This document shows, piece by piece, positions 35,471 through 44,365 of a stretch of 64,000 bases of DNA (its first letter is position 1; each line of letters begins with the position of its first letter). A program made the position numbers and the translations under genes. Source of the stretch: Acetobacter sp. DsW_063 (GTDB taxonomy: Bacteria > Pseudomonadota > Alphaproteobacteria > Acetobacterales > Acetobacteraceae); the NCBI RefSeq assembly GCF_002153745.1, contig NZ_JOPL01000005.1, positions 186,001 to 250,000 of the forward strand, read 5' to 3'. The notes under the pieces are model-generated. The model saw nothing but the letters and a program-made list of their open reading frames with translations, made no database searches and was not told where the DNA came from.

Positions 35471-37849
35471 TCAGAAACTTGCGCTGATCGTGCCGAAGAA
35501 CTGCCGTGGCGCGCCCATCAGGAAATAATTGTAGCCGGTATTCGTGAAGTTGTTTCCCAGTTCGTTCGTCGTCGCGATGTAGGTTTTGTTCGTCAGGTTG
35601 TAGATATTGAATGCCGCAGTAATGCCCTTCAGAGGCCCTGCATTTCCAAAATTGTATCGCGCTCCGAAATTCATCAGGAAATATCCCGGCGCATGCAGGT
35701 CGTTGGTATAGGTCAACTGCCGATGCGACATGTAGATTCCGTCGACATGCGTATCGAAACCGCCGATGCGGTAGGTGATGTTCGCTTTATACATGAACTG
35801 CGGATAGTTCGGGACCAGTTTGCCGCGCGTCGGCTCGACGCCGGAGGACGTCGCGACGTTCTGGTCATACGTCGAGTGCGCGTAGGAGAAGGAGTTGTAG
35901 ATTGAAAGGCCTTCCAAAGGCCGAACGGTCACGCTCGCTTCCGCGCCGTTGGTCGTCACGCCGCCGACGTTCTGCACTGCGGTGATCGGGTTGATACCCG
36001 AATTGTTGGTGATCAACTGCAACCGGTTGGAAAAATTGATGCGATAGAGGGAGGCGAGAGCGCTGACAATCGGGGAGGTGTAGCGGTAGCCGCCTTCGTA
36101 TACCCAGTCCGTTTCCGGTTTCAGCGTGTTTTTCGTCGCCTGAAAACTGGCCTGCGAGGCGGTCCACGGCGTCGCCGACACGTTGGTTCCGTAGCCGTCG
36201 AGAGGGAAGGACCGCATGTTATGCGATACGTCGAAGAACAATTCGTGACGAGGCAGGAATCGCCATATCGCGGAAACCTGAGGCAGGAAGGCGTTTGACG
36301 CCTCCAGACGCCCCTGCGCGACCTGTGTGCCGTTGATGGCGGCGTCCTGCGTCAGCACGCTGTTGCCGGAATTGACGATCATCGACTTGAAGCCTGCGTT
36401 CACCGTCAGTGTGTCGGTAATCTTGTAGGTGTCCTGCAGGTGGAACACGAATGTGTTCGTGGAGAACGCTTCCTGCCATGGGGTCGCAAAAATTTTGTTG
36501 CCCGGAAAGCCGGTGGTCGGGTTGCCGAGCGTGCCCTGCCCAAGCAGCGGCGCCTCGGTGAAATAACGGCTTTCGGTGAAGTTGCCGTATTCATACCAGA
36601 CGCCCGCATTCAGTTTATGCCGCCCGATTTTCCATGTCAGGGCCGTTTCGAAACCGCCTCGCGCGATGCCCGGAGTCTGGACGCGCTGCGAGATCGGCGC
36701 ACCGTTAGGCGAAGGCATGTAGGGTGTCGTCCAGGTGCTGTATCCGCTATCGCCATGGGCGTACAACGTGGTTTTCCAGTTCAGCGACGATGTGAGATTT
36801 TCGTCGAGCGTAACGCCGCCCAGATAGTCGACGCGATTGGCCGTGCCCGCGTAGTAAGCGGCGTCGAGAGGATCGTTGGTCTTGAGCACGGTCGAAGAAT
36901 AGTGGCCGAGGGCCGCGTTATAGGCCGCAGTGTAATCGGGGTAATAGTTGGCGAGGTTGGGGCCGACCGTATGCAGCCAGTTCATCGTCATGTCCTGATA
37001 GTCGAACTGCTGGATCGAACTCCAGTCGAAGAAGACTTTCACGGAAGAGCCACGCGCGAGCGGTTGTACGAATTTCGCATTGACCTGATCCGAATGATCG
37101 TAACCGGAACCTTTCCACAAATTTTCATTCAGGCGCGCGTAAGAAACGTAAAACCGCGTTCCGGTCGGGTTCAGGTCGCCGCTTTCCAGACGCACGAACG
37201 TCCGCATCGTGGAATTGCTGCCGAAGGTCTGGCCAATTGAGCCGCCCCGCTTGTGCGACGGATCAAGCGAGTGCGTCTCGATGGCTCCGCCCAGGTTGCT
37301 GGTGGAGGCGACGTCGATTGCGCCTGCTCCCTGCGATACGTCGACGCCACCGACATTGTCAGAAATGATGGCGCGCGTCACGGCGAGGCCATTGTAGTTG
37401 TTAAACTGTTGATCGCCGAGCGGAATGTCGTCGAGCGTGAATCCAAGTTGAGACTGGCTGAACCCGCGCATGAAAATCTGGCTGGAATACTCATAAGCGC
37501 CAAATGGATCCGCCGATTGATAGACGACGCCCGGCAATTGGCTCAGCACCTTCAGGGGCGACGTGCCGGGCACGCTTTGCTGCATCATCGTGTGAGTGAC
37601 GCTGGTCATTTGCCGTGTGGAGCCGCGCCCGAAGACGGTCACGGCTTCGTTGCCCTGCGCGATCGCCTTGGCGTGTCGTGGCGTGGATTGTGGGCTGGTG
37701 GGTGAGGATGCAGAGCCTGCCGCCGCGGGGTGCGTCAGCGGCTTTCGCAACGTCTTCGGTTTGGAGGAGGTTGGGGCTGCGTAGGCGCTGGAAATAATTG
37801 CAAGGCTGCTGATGATGCTGGAAAGTGTGAGGAGTTGCCGAGACGTCAT
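35471..37849 (-). CDS. TonB-dependent outer-membrane receptor
   Basis: A 792-residue receptor with a signal peptide (residues 1-24, ending SAYA), a Pro/Ser/Thr/Lys-rich linker and a plug domain. The linker is followed by NEAVTVFGRGST, a possible TonB box, then LPGVVYQSADPFGAYEYSSQIFMRGFSQSQ; the beta barrel runs to the end with a terminal phenylalanine (GTISASF). The ATG at 37849 directly precedes the signal peptide; the longer frame overlaps the upstream MFS gene. It imports a substrate across the outer membrane with energy from TonB. Placed between two transporter genes of the putative ergothioneine operon, it may bring in the same compound or a larger conjugate. Confidence 0.87.
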   Translation of the reverse strand: MTSRQLLTLSSIISSLAIISSAYAAPTSSKPKTLRKPLTHPAAAGSASSPTSPQSTPRHAKAIAQGNEAVTVFGRGSTRQMTSVTHTMMQQSVPGTSPLKVLSQLPGVVYQSADPFGAYEYSSQIFMRGFSQSQLGFTLDDIPLGDQQFNNYNGLAVTRAIISDNVGGVDVSQGAGAIDVASTSNLGGAIETHSLDPSHKRGGSIGQTFGSNSTMRTFVRLESGDLNPTGTRFYVSYARLNENLWKGSGYDHSDQVNAKFVQPLARGSSVKVFFDWSSIQQFDYQDMTMNWLHTVGPNLANYYPDYTAAYNAALGHYSSTVLKTNDPLDAAYYAGTANRVDYLGGVTLDENLTSSLNWKTTLYAHGDSGYSTWTTPYMPSPNGAPISQRVQTPGIARGGFETALTWKIGRHKLNAGVWYEYGNFTESRYFTEAPLLGQGTLGNPTTGFPGNKIFATPWQEAFSTNTFVFHLQDTYKITDTLTVNAGFKSMIVNSGNSVLTQDAAINGTQVAQGRLEASNAFLPQVSAIWRFLPRHELFFDVSHNMRSFPLDGYGTNVSATPWTASQASFQATKNTLKPETDWVYEGGYRYTSPIVSALASLYRINFSNRLQLITNNSGINPITAVQNVGGVTTNGAEASVTVRPLEGLSIYNSFSYAHSTYDQNVATSSGVEPTRGKLVPNYPQFMYKANITYRIGGFDTHVDGIYMSHRQLTYTNDLHAPGYFLMNFGARYNFGNAGPLKGITAAFNIYNLTNKTYIATTNELGNNFTNTGYNYFLMGAPRQFFGTISASF

Positions 37850-37880
37850 TGCGGTATTTCCCTGGCTTGTAAGGTGGGTT

Positions 37881-39182
37881 TCAGAGGGCCGTTGGACGAT
37901 GTGCGGCGTCGCCCGGACGCAGCCCGAATTGGTAGATGAGTGCGCATCCGACGCCGATTGCGCTGGCGACAAGCATCGACGGCGTAAAACTGGAGAAATG
38001 ATCGGCCAGCGCGCCGGTGATCGCTGGCGCCAGGGCTCCCCCGAGAGAGCCTCCAGTATTTTGGATGGCTTCGAGCGTAGCGACGCGATTTTCCGATGCG
38101 ATAACTGTTCCGAGAGTCCACCCGCACGTCATGGCGAGCCCTCCCGCAAACAGGGCGAGCGCCATAAACGCGACCATGAGAGGGAGACCAAGGTGTAACG
38201 TCGTCAAAGCGGTGGCGCAGGCTGAGGTCAGCATAGCCAACACAAGTGGCGTTCTGCTGGCGTTGAGTGGATCCATCCCACGAGCGGCCAGCCGATCCGA
38301 GATGAATCCGCCCAGAACGCTCCCGGCGAAACCGCAGAATTGAGGCGCAGCCGATAAAAGTCCGGCTTGATCGGCAGTCAGTTTCTGAGATTTTTCGAGC
38401 CACGCAGGCATCCACGTCGCATAGAGCCATGTCACGTAGATGACGCCAGCGAAACCGGCGGTAATGACCCAACTCGAACGTCTACGCAGCAGATAGCTTA
38501 GATCGTCTTTGAGGATTCCGGTAATTCCGGAATGAACCGTGGGTGAAGGCGGAGGAAGAGCGTGACGATCATCTGGCGCGAGCGGCAACTCCTGCGGTTC
38601 GCGATAGAAAATAATCCAGGCCAGTGCAAGAAGAAGGCTGACGGCGCCGATGGTCACCGACATGCCGCGCCAGCCCCACACCGCCATGATCGCAAGCAGA
38701 ACTGGCGGGGCGATGGCTGGCCCCAAAGCGGCCGAGCCGTTGAACAACCCGATCGGCCGTCCGCGTTCTTCCGGGCTGAACCACAGGACAAGCGCGCGCG
38801 TGCCCGAAAGGAAAAGCGGCGTCTCGCCTAGTCCTAATCCGATGCGGGCAAGAAACAGACCCGTAGAACCATGCACAAGCCCAAACGCCATTTGGGCGCA
38901 GGACCAGATAGCGAGCCCCGCGCCAAGAAGGCTTCGGCTGTTGACGCGATCCGCGAGCAGACCCATCGGAATTTGTCCGGCGAGATACGCCCAGGCGAAG
39001 ACCGATAGCAGCAGGCCCATCCGAGTGTAGGACATGTGCATATCCGCCATAACTGCGGTGCTGCTGACCGACAGCGCTGCTCGGTCGATGTAGCTGATGC
39101 AGCCAGCGGCTATCAGAAAAGCGACCGTCCATGTCCGGCGGCGCGCGACGGCAGGGGAGAGAGACGCAGGCGACGCGCTCAT
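37881..39182 (-). CDS. MFS transporter, anion:cation symporter-like (ACS family)
   Basis: A 433-residue 12-helix MFS protein. The first helix carries AAGCISYIDRAALSVS, the typical (F/Y)-x-D-R-x-x-x-(S/N) signature of the ACS/GudP/ExuT group, and LLADRVNSRSLLG is the loop 2-3 motif. Substrates in the family are organic anions such as glucarate, galactonate and aromatic acids; thiourocanate or a related acid would fit here. The ATG at 39182 shares ATGA with the regulator gene's stop, so expression is coupled to that regulator. The downstream TonB receptor gene follows after 31 bases. Confidence 0.82.
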   Translation of the reverse strand: MSASPASLSPAVARRRTWTVAFLIAAGCISYIDRAALSVSSTAVMADMHMSYTRMGLLLSVFAWAYLAGQIPMGLLADRVNSRSLLGAGLAIWSCAQMAFGLVHGSTGLFLARIGLGLGETPLFLSGTRALVLWFSPEERGRPIGLFNGSAALGPAIAPPVLLAIMAVWGWRGMSVTIGAVSLLLALAWIIFYREPQELPLAPDDRHALPPPSPTVHSGITGILKDDLSYLLRRRSSWVITAGFAGVIYVTWLYATWMPAWLEKSQKLTADQAGLLSAAPQFCGFAGSVLGGFISDRLAARGMDPLNASRTPLVLAMLTSACATALTTLHLGLPLMVAFMALALFAGGLAMTCGWTLGTVIASENRVATLEAIQNTGGSLGGALAPAITGALADHFSSFTPSMLVASAIGVGCALIYQFGLRPGDAAHRPTAL

Positions 39183-40429
39183 GCCGCAGGCTTTCGTGAC
39201 GCGGAGTTTCCCTCCATACGAATTTCGGCGAAACATGCGCGCAGACGCTCGATGATCGCGAGATTCGAATGATCCTTCCTCCATATCAGGCGCGTCGTCA
39301 TGCGGTAACGATCCGGCAGAGGCCAGGCATGGACAGCCTGAGACTGAAACGATCCGGCGGGCAGAATTGCGCAGCATGTTCCGTCTTCGACGAGCCGGAG
39401 GATCAGCGACAGCGACTGCGTTTCAAAAATTGCGGTTGGCGTTACGCCTTCCTGATCGAGATAGCGATCCGTGATGCGGCGTAGGCCTGTCCCCAGAGCG
39501 GGCACGGCAAGAAGTTGCGTGCTGATGATCATTTGTGGCGTTTGTCCGCTTCTGGGGCCATGCGAGCGGTCGAACACCAGATAAATTGGCGATCTTTCGA
39601 GATCCTCGCGATCCAGACTGGATGGAATATCGATCAGGTCGGTCAATCCGGCGTCGAATCTGCCGTCGAGAAGTCCTTCCACCATCTGCGGCGCGGCGAT
39701 GGTCGAAATTGTGAGGGAGGGTTGATAACGGCGGTGGCGCCAGAGACGAACGAGGTTGGCCAGCACTGCTGTCAACGAGCTTTCGCTACTGGTCGGCATC
39801 ATGGACGCAAGGCGCAGCGTTCTTGATTCCCGGAAATAGCTGAAGTTCTCGTCTCGGGTGATTTGCCGGTATGTGTTGTCTACGAGCTGGCACCCCTGCC
39901 GCAGCAGCTCGGCGGCGGCAGTTGGTTCGGCTCCACTGGAACTGCGCACGAAGAGCGTGCGACCGAGAATGTCCTCAAGCCTGCGGATCTGCCGCGAAAG
40001 CGTCGGTTGCGTAAGCGACAGCCGTTGCGCCGCCGCAGCGATACGCCCCGTTTCGTAGACGGTGAGGAAGTAACCGATCATGCGCAAAGTCAGGCCTGAC
40101 TGAAGCAGGGCGCGCATGTCGTGGGTCGACAAAGGGGCGGGTGCGTTCTCTTCGGGCTGCCCGATGATCTGGTTGTTGGAGATCAGGGATCCGCACCAGC
40201 CCAGTAATTGACGGGCGGAGTTATACAGGCTTTCGCCATACGCGGTTGTCAGCGCCCGGCCTCCCTTGCGGAGCGACGTGCGGGACAAGAGGTGCGCCGC
40301 CATCGCCTGTTCAAGCGCAGACACGCTGTGAGTGATCGCGGACGCGCTGACGCCCAGAGCGAGGGCGGCGCGCGCGGCGGAGCCTTCGTCTATAAGGCTC
40401 GTAAAGTAGATCAGTGCCGGAAGTTCCAT
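39179..40429 (-). CDS. LysR-family regulator with two tandem N-terminal HTH domains
   Basis: A 416-residue regulator, about 110 residues longer than ordinary LysR proteins (300). The extra length is a second DNA-binding domain. Residues 1-60 (YFTSLIDEGSAARAALALG) and residues 114-172 (YFLTVYETGRIAAAAQRLS, then TQPTLSRQIRRLEDILG) are each complete LysR winged HTH units, joined by a roughly 50-residue linker. The effector-binding domain runs from about 204 to 400. It is the first gene of the nine-gene operon and overlaps the next by ATGA, so it probably controls the cluster and itself. AT-rich inverted repeats about 65-95 bp upstream are candidate operators. Confidence 0.85.
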   Translation of the reverse strand: MELPALIYFTSLIDEGSAARAALALGVSASAITHSVSALEQAMAAHLLSRTSLRKGGRALTTAYGESLYNSARQLLGWCGSLISNNQIIGQPEENAPAPLSTHDMRALLQSGLTLRMIGYFLTVYETGRIAAAAQRLSLTQPTLSRQIRRLEDILGRTLFVRSSSGAEPTAAAELLRQGCQLVDNTYRQITRDENFSYFRESRTLRLASMMPTSSESSLTAVLANLVRLWRHRRYQPSLTISTIAAPQMVEGLLDGRFDAGLTDLIDIPSSLDREDLERSPIYLVFDRSHGPRSGQTPQMIISTQLLAVPALGTGLRRITDRYLDQEGVTPTAIFETQSLSLILRLVEDGTCCAILPAGSFQSQAVHAWPLPDRYRMTTRLIWRKDHSNLAIIERLRACFAEIRMEGNSASRKPAA

Positions 40430-41121
40430 TCCTGCGTGCGCCCCGGAGACTGTGATGACGAGAGTCTTGTCGTGAACGTTTGCGGGAGTGAGAAATAAAT
40501 AACTAATTATTTTTGTTATTTATAAAAACCCCGCCCCGCAATCGTATCGCAGCACTTCTGTAACGATCTCGCAATTGCAATCGTGCAAGAGGCATGGGGC
40601 GTGCACAAAAAAGCATATATGTTGAAACGATCGAGTGATCATTGATTTTTTGAAATGAGTCGCGCGGAGGCGGGAGAAATCCGGGGGAAAAGCCTGGGCC
40701 AGCGCATCGTCGGATGCGCCGGATGTGCGAAACTGTTCCGGCGAAGTGCACGCTTTGCGGTCTGAACGGAGCGCCGCGGGTTGGGGCGTGTCAGGCCGTA
40801 ACGAACCGGACGATTTGATAAAGACGCATCAGAACGAAAAACCAAAGCCTGTAATGTTCTTGAAAGCCACGTGCGAGCGTCTTCAGGCGGGCAGTAGGGC
40901 AGGCCATCAAGGTGAAAACGAGAGATAGTTCCGACAGACGCTCTTAGTCCGGCAAACTCAGTGAAGGGAGAACGCTCCGGGCCGACGCGCTCCCCGATCT
41001 GAATCGTCCAGAAAACTCGTCGGCCGGAAGATGGCTTCCAGTTCGCTCTAAAACGGACCCGAGCCCTGTCGTCATCTACTTCGGCAAAATGACCGAAAGC
41101 GGCGCTACCTGAACGGCCGGC
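40430..41121. other. Intergenic region upstream of the LysR-led operon
   Basis: No supported gene in about 690 bp. The left part is AT-rich and holds a 9-base perfect inverted repeat with an 11-base spacer (40495-40503 and 40515-40523) and a TTGCA-N4-TGCAA repeat (40575-40588), both plausible LysR-type sites. The right part (about 40650-41120) has normal GC and only short frames with no recognisable family; a decayed gene or mobile-element remnant is possible but I could not identify one. Confidence 0.5.
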
Positions 41122-42567
41122 TCACGCGCCAGCGTAGCCGTCGCCTACCATGTCGAGCGGCTTTACATGCCGGTCGAACGTCTCCGCGTCGACGCCGAGC
41201 GCCAGCGCCGCCTCGCGGAGCGTTTCGTCGTGTTCGATTGCGTGATGAGCGACGGCCGAGGCCTTGTCGTATCCGACCACTGGACTCAGGGCGGTGACCA
41301 GCATGACCGAACCTTCGACGTAGCGGCGGATGCGTTCTTCGTTGAGCGTTGTGCCCTCGACCGAGAAAATGCGGAAATTGTGACAGCCGTCGGCCAGAAT
41401 GCGGATTGCGTGCAGGACATTCGCCACGATGACCGGGCGCATGACGTTCAGTTCCAGATTGCCTTGCGCTCCGGCGAACGCGACGGCTGCGTCGTTGCCC
41501 AGCACCTGTGTGGCGATCATGACCAGCGCCTCGCACTGCGTCGGGTTCACCTTGCCCGGCATGATCGACGAACCGGGTTCGTTTTCCGGCAGGCGCAGTT
41601 CTCCCAGCCCGCAACGAGGACCGGAGCCAAGCCAGCGCATGTCGTTTGCTATCTTCATCAGTGCGACGGCGACGCCGCGCAGGCCTGCCGACGCGCGCAC
41701 CATGGCGTCAAGACCGCCAAGAGCCGCAAATTTGTTCGGCGCGGTGACAAAAGCGCGTCCGGTGAGGCTTGCGATCTGCTCAGCGATGGCTCGGCTGAAA
41801 CCAGGAGGCGCGTTGAGGCCGGTGCCCACGGCGGTCCCTCCGGCGGCAAGCTGCAACAGGCCGCCCCGGGCGGCTCTCAACGCATCCAGAGCGTCTTCGA
41901 GCTGCTGCGCCCAGCCGGACCATTCCTGCCCGACAGTCAAAGGCACGGCGTCCTGCAGGTGCGTACGGCCGATCTTCACGACTTTCGCCCACAGTTCCGC
42001 TTTGCTGGAGATCGCGGCGACCAGAGCTTCCACCTGCGGGATGAGCGCGTCGTCGATCTGCAGGAGCGTGACGACGTGCATCGTGGTGGGAAACGAGTCA
42101 TTGCTCGATTGCCCCATATTGACGTCGTCATTGGGATGAACGGGTTTCTTCGAACCGATCTCTCCGCCCAGAAGCTGGATTGCGCGATTTGAGATCACTT
42201 CGTTGGCGTTCATATTGGTCTGGGTGCCGGAGCCGGTTTGCCACACGAACAGCGGGAACTCGTGGTCCAGTTTGCCCGCAGTCACTTCGTCCGCCGCGCG
42301 AATGATCGCGTCCGCCTTCCATTGCGGGAGCCGCCCGTCGGCCGCGTTCACCAAGGCGGCGGCTTTTTTTACCACGCCATAGGCCCGGCACAGCTCGATC
42401 GGCATTACGTCGCGGCCGATCGAGAAATGCACCAGACTGCGTTGCGTCTGCGCGCCCCAGTAATGGTCGGCGGGCACTTCGATGGAGCCCATGGAGTCCG
42501 TCTCGACGCGCACGCCGCTTGCATCGATCCCGATGGGAAGATCGCGTATCTCGTGATTGTCGCTCAT
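41122..42567 (-). CDS. fumC: Class II fumarate hydratase
   Basis: A 481-residue fumarase C, the iron-independent homotetrameric enzyme of the citric acid cycle interconverting fumarate and malate. The family signature GSSIMPGKVNPTQCE and the active-site text TSSND-like MGQSSNDSFPTTMH, plus GRTHLQDAVPLT, are all present. Length is close to the usual 460-470 with a slightly longer N-terminus (IRDLPIGIDASG). The ATG at 42567 has AGGAG seven bases upstream. It is monocistronic; several inverted repeats fill the 200 bp upstream. Confidence 0.95.
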   Translation of the reverse strand: MSDNHEIRDLPIGIDASGVRVETDSMGSIEVPADHYWGAQTQRSLVHFSIGRDVMPIELCRAYGVVKKAAALVNAADGRLPQWKADAIIRAADEVTAGKLDHEFPLFVWQTGSGTQTNMNANEVISNRAIQLLGGEIGSKKPVHPNDDVNMGQSSNDSFPTTMHVVTLLQIDDALIPQVEALVAAISSKAELWAKVVKIGRTHLQDAVPLTVGQEWSGWAQQLEDALDALRAARGGLLQLAAGGTAVGTGLNAPPGFSRAIAEQIASLTGRAFVTAPNKFAALGGLDAMVRASAGLRGVAVALMKIANDMRWLGSGPRCGLGELRLPENEPGSSIMPGKVNPTQCEALVMIATQVLGNDAAVAFAGAQGNLELNVMRPVIVANVLHAIRILADGCHNFRIFSVEGTTLNEERIRRYVEGSVMLVTALSPVVGYDKASAVAHHAIEHDETLREAALALGVDAETFDRHVKPLDMVGDGYAGA

Positions 42568-42634
42568 CGCATGCTCCTGACTTTTGAAATTTCAGCTTCA
42601 GCCGGTGGGGCCCCGGGCGCGCCCGGCGAGGTGT

Positions 42635-42739
42635 GGCGCCTGAAATGCGCCGCGGCTCAGGCGCCTTCCCGGTCACTAGCGCATCGTGATCGCGCCTAAA
42701 GTATCCTCATGGAGTCAGGCGCTTTGACCTAATCACGAT
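42635..42739. repeat. Cluster of inverted repeats upstream of fumC
   Basis: Three nested or adjacent pairs are visible: GGCGCCTGA (42635-42643) with TCAGGCGCC (42657-42665), GCGCCT (42692-42697) with AGGCGC (42717-42722), and ATCGTGAT (42683-42690) with ATCACGAT (42732-42739). They lie between the HdeD-like gene's stop and the fumC start on the same strand, so they may act as terminator for the former, operator for the latter, or both. Confidence 0.45.
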
Positions 42740-42763
42740 CTGCTGCTGCGGCGAGGCTCCCCA

Positions 42764-43321
42764 TCAGAAGCCTGTGCCCAACGTCGCAATTGCGCCGCGC
42801 CGCAGCGCCAGTCCGAGCTGAATCCAGCCGACGCCGACGAAGATCAACTCCGCAGCGATAATAGTGCCGATCAGCCACAGTCCGGACCACGGAAGAGTAG
42901 CATATAACGTCATGCCAACGACAAAGCTGAACAGCCCGCCAAGCAGGACGACCCACCAGCCGGACAGTTCCCGATGGCGTGCTGCGATCACTGCACGCGT
43001 CACGCCGCTGATGACCAGACTGACAGCCACGAAGATCGTGATGACGACCGAGCCTGCGACCGGTTCCTCTATCAGCAGGCCGCCACCCACAACATACAGC
43101 GCGCCTCCGAGAATGGAGAACAGAAAACCTCCCCAGTCTTTCACTGCGAAAGCGTGGATGACCTGCGCTACGCCAGCGGCGATCAGGAGGGCCCCCAGCA
43201 CGATTGTGCTGGCGAGCGTGACGGAAATTGCGTCAACCCATGCGATTGCGCCGAGAACGATGCTGACGACGCCAAGGGCGACGAACAGGAACCAATGTTT
43301 TTTGCCGAGAGTTGCGGTCAC
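42764..43321 (-). CDS. HdeD-family membrane protein
   Basis: A 185-residue protein with six hydrophobic segments of about 18-20 residues at regular spacing, the layout of the HdeD/DUF308 family. Typical family text includes LGVVSIVLGAIAW near the N-terminus and ISGVTRAVIAARHR in the middle. E. coli HdeD is linked to acid stress at high cell density, which would suit an acid-producing organism, but the biochemical role is unknown. Initiation appears to be GTG at 43321. It is followed by the inverted-repeat cluster before fumC. About 200 bp of non-coding DNA precede it. Confidence 0.8.
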   Translation of the reverse strand: MTATLGKKHWFLFVALGVVSIVLGAIAWVDAISVTLASTIVLGALLIAAGVAQVIHAFAVKDWGGFLFSILGGALYVVGGGLLIEEPVAGSVVITIFVAVSLVISGVTRAVIAARHRELSGWWVVLLGGLFSFVVGMTLYATLPWSGLWLIGTIIAAELIFVGVGWIQLGLALRRGAIATLGTGF

Positions 43322-43521
43322 GGATCCCGATCCTTTGTCTTTCGTTTTCTTGCCGAACGATCCTACGCCCTTCCTGGCGCCCGTGTCGCGGTCGGTGATG
43401 AACGAGAGCTAATCTGCGCGCGGATTAAACGCTCGTTCGGAGCATGGCGGATGTGCGGACAAGGGGGTGGTTGACCGACGGCCTGACGGTCACGGCGCCG
43501 GAGTAGTCCCGAACCTGCGCG

Positions 43522-44334
43522 TTATTTTGTGCTGGTCGAAGCGGAGAGGACAGCGCTTTTCGGACCGGGAAACCATGCGTCGGTCCAGCCTCTGAGCCGA
43601 TAGTCGGTCAGCCCGATCCACTCGTGTGCGGCCCAGTCCAGCGTCGCCAGACGGCCGCCGAGAGACAGAGGCCATGCGCTTAATCGTTCGCGCGACACAT
43701 ATCCCACAGGCCAGGGCAGCACGTTCCACCCGATCTTGCGGAACACCCCTACAGAGCGCGGCATATGGCTGGCGGAGGTAATCAACACCCAGACCTCGTC
43801 AGGTTTCGGATGAACAAGGGCGTAGCTGTCAGTGGCGTTTTCGCGCGTCGTGCGCGAACGATCTTCGTAGATCACGCGGTCTGGAGGCAGTCCAAGCTCG
43901 TTGAGAGCCATCCGCGCCCATTTGGCCTCGTTCGACACGCCCTGCTTGATGTCGCCAGACCCCCCGGTGAAGATCAGTTTCGCATCCGGATACCGGCGGC
44001 TCAAGGCCACGAAAGCGGTCAGACGGTTGGCGGCGTTGGCGATGATCGGCGTCCCTCGGTCCTGACTGAGCACGTCGTCGATCGATCCGCCAAGGACGAT
44101 GACCCCGTTCACGTGGGCAGGCGGGTCAACGATTTGCGGAAAGCGGTCGTCGAGCGGCCTGACCGCCCATTGTTCGACGGGAAATAAGAGGCACGCCCCG
44201 AAACCGATGGCGGCGGCCCACACCAGAGCGCGCCCGGCGCGCGTCGCGCGAAACAGCAGCCCGAGTAGCAACGCCTCGACCAGCAGGGCGGTTGGGGAGA
44301 GGGCGATCGTCAGGATTTTGCCGATGGTGAACAC
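43522..44334 (-). CDS. YdcF/DUF218 family membrane protein (ElyC/SanA-like)
   Basis: A 270-residue protein with two N-terminal membrane helices (about 8-28 and 36-55) followed by a DUF218 domain. The domain starts HVNGVIVLGGSIDD and contains KLIFTGGSGDIKQG and the conserved YEDRSRTTRENA. E. coli relatives (ElyC, SanA, YdcF) are envelope proteins connected with peptidoglycan or lipid-carrier metabolism and vancomycin sensitivity. Here the domain most likely faces the periplasm. The start is GTG at 44334; the next gene on the same strand ends 31 bases upstream, so they could share a transcript. Confidence 0.82.
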   Translation of the reverse strand: MFTIGKILTIALSPTALLVEALLLGLLFRATRAGRALVWAAAIGFGACLLFPVEQWAVRPLDDRFPQIVDPPAHVNGVIVLGGSIDDVLSQDRGTPIIANAANRLTAFVALSRRYPDAKLIFTGGSGDIKQGVSNEAKWARMALNELGLPPDRVIYEDRSRTTRENATDSYALVHPKPDEVWVLITSASHMPRSVGVFRKIGWNVLPWPVGYVSRERLSAWPLSLGGRLATLDWAAHEWIGLTDYRLRGWTDAWFPGPKSAVLSASTSTK

Positions 44335-44365
44335 GGTGCGGGGTCCTCCTGATGAAAGTGCCTCG

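Noticed and set aside
36440-37240. Long plus-strand open frame inside the TonB receptor gene
   Set aside because: Antisense shadow in GC-biased DNA; its translation shows no family features, while the minus-strand receptor is convincing throughout.
35471-37972. Extended start of the TonB receptor (and long upstream extensions of several other genes)
   Set aside because: The extra residues are basic or low-complexity, overlap the preceding gene and lie before a clear signal peptide or ribosome site; shorter starts were chosen.
40650-41100. Insertion-sequence remnant
   Set aside because: No transposase motif, terminal repeat or target duplication could be identified.
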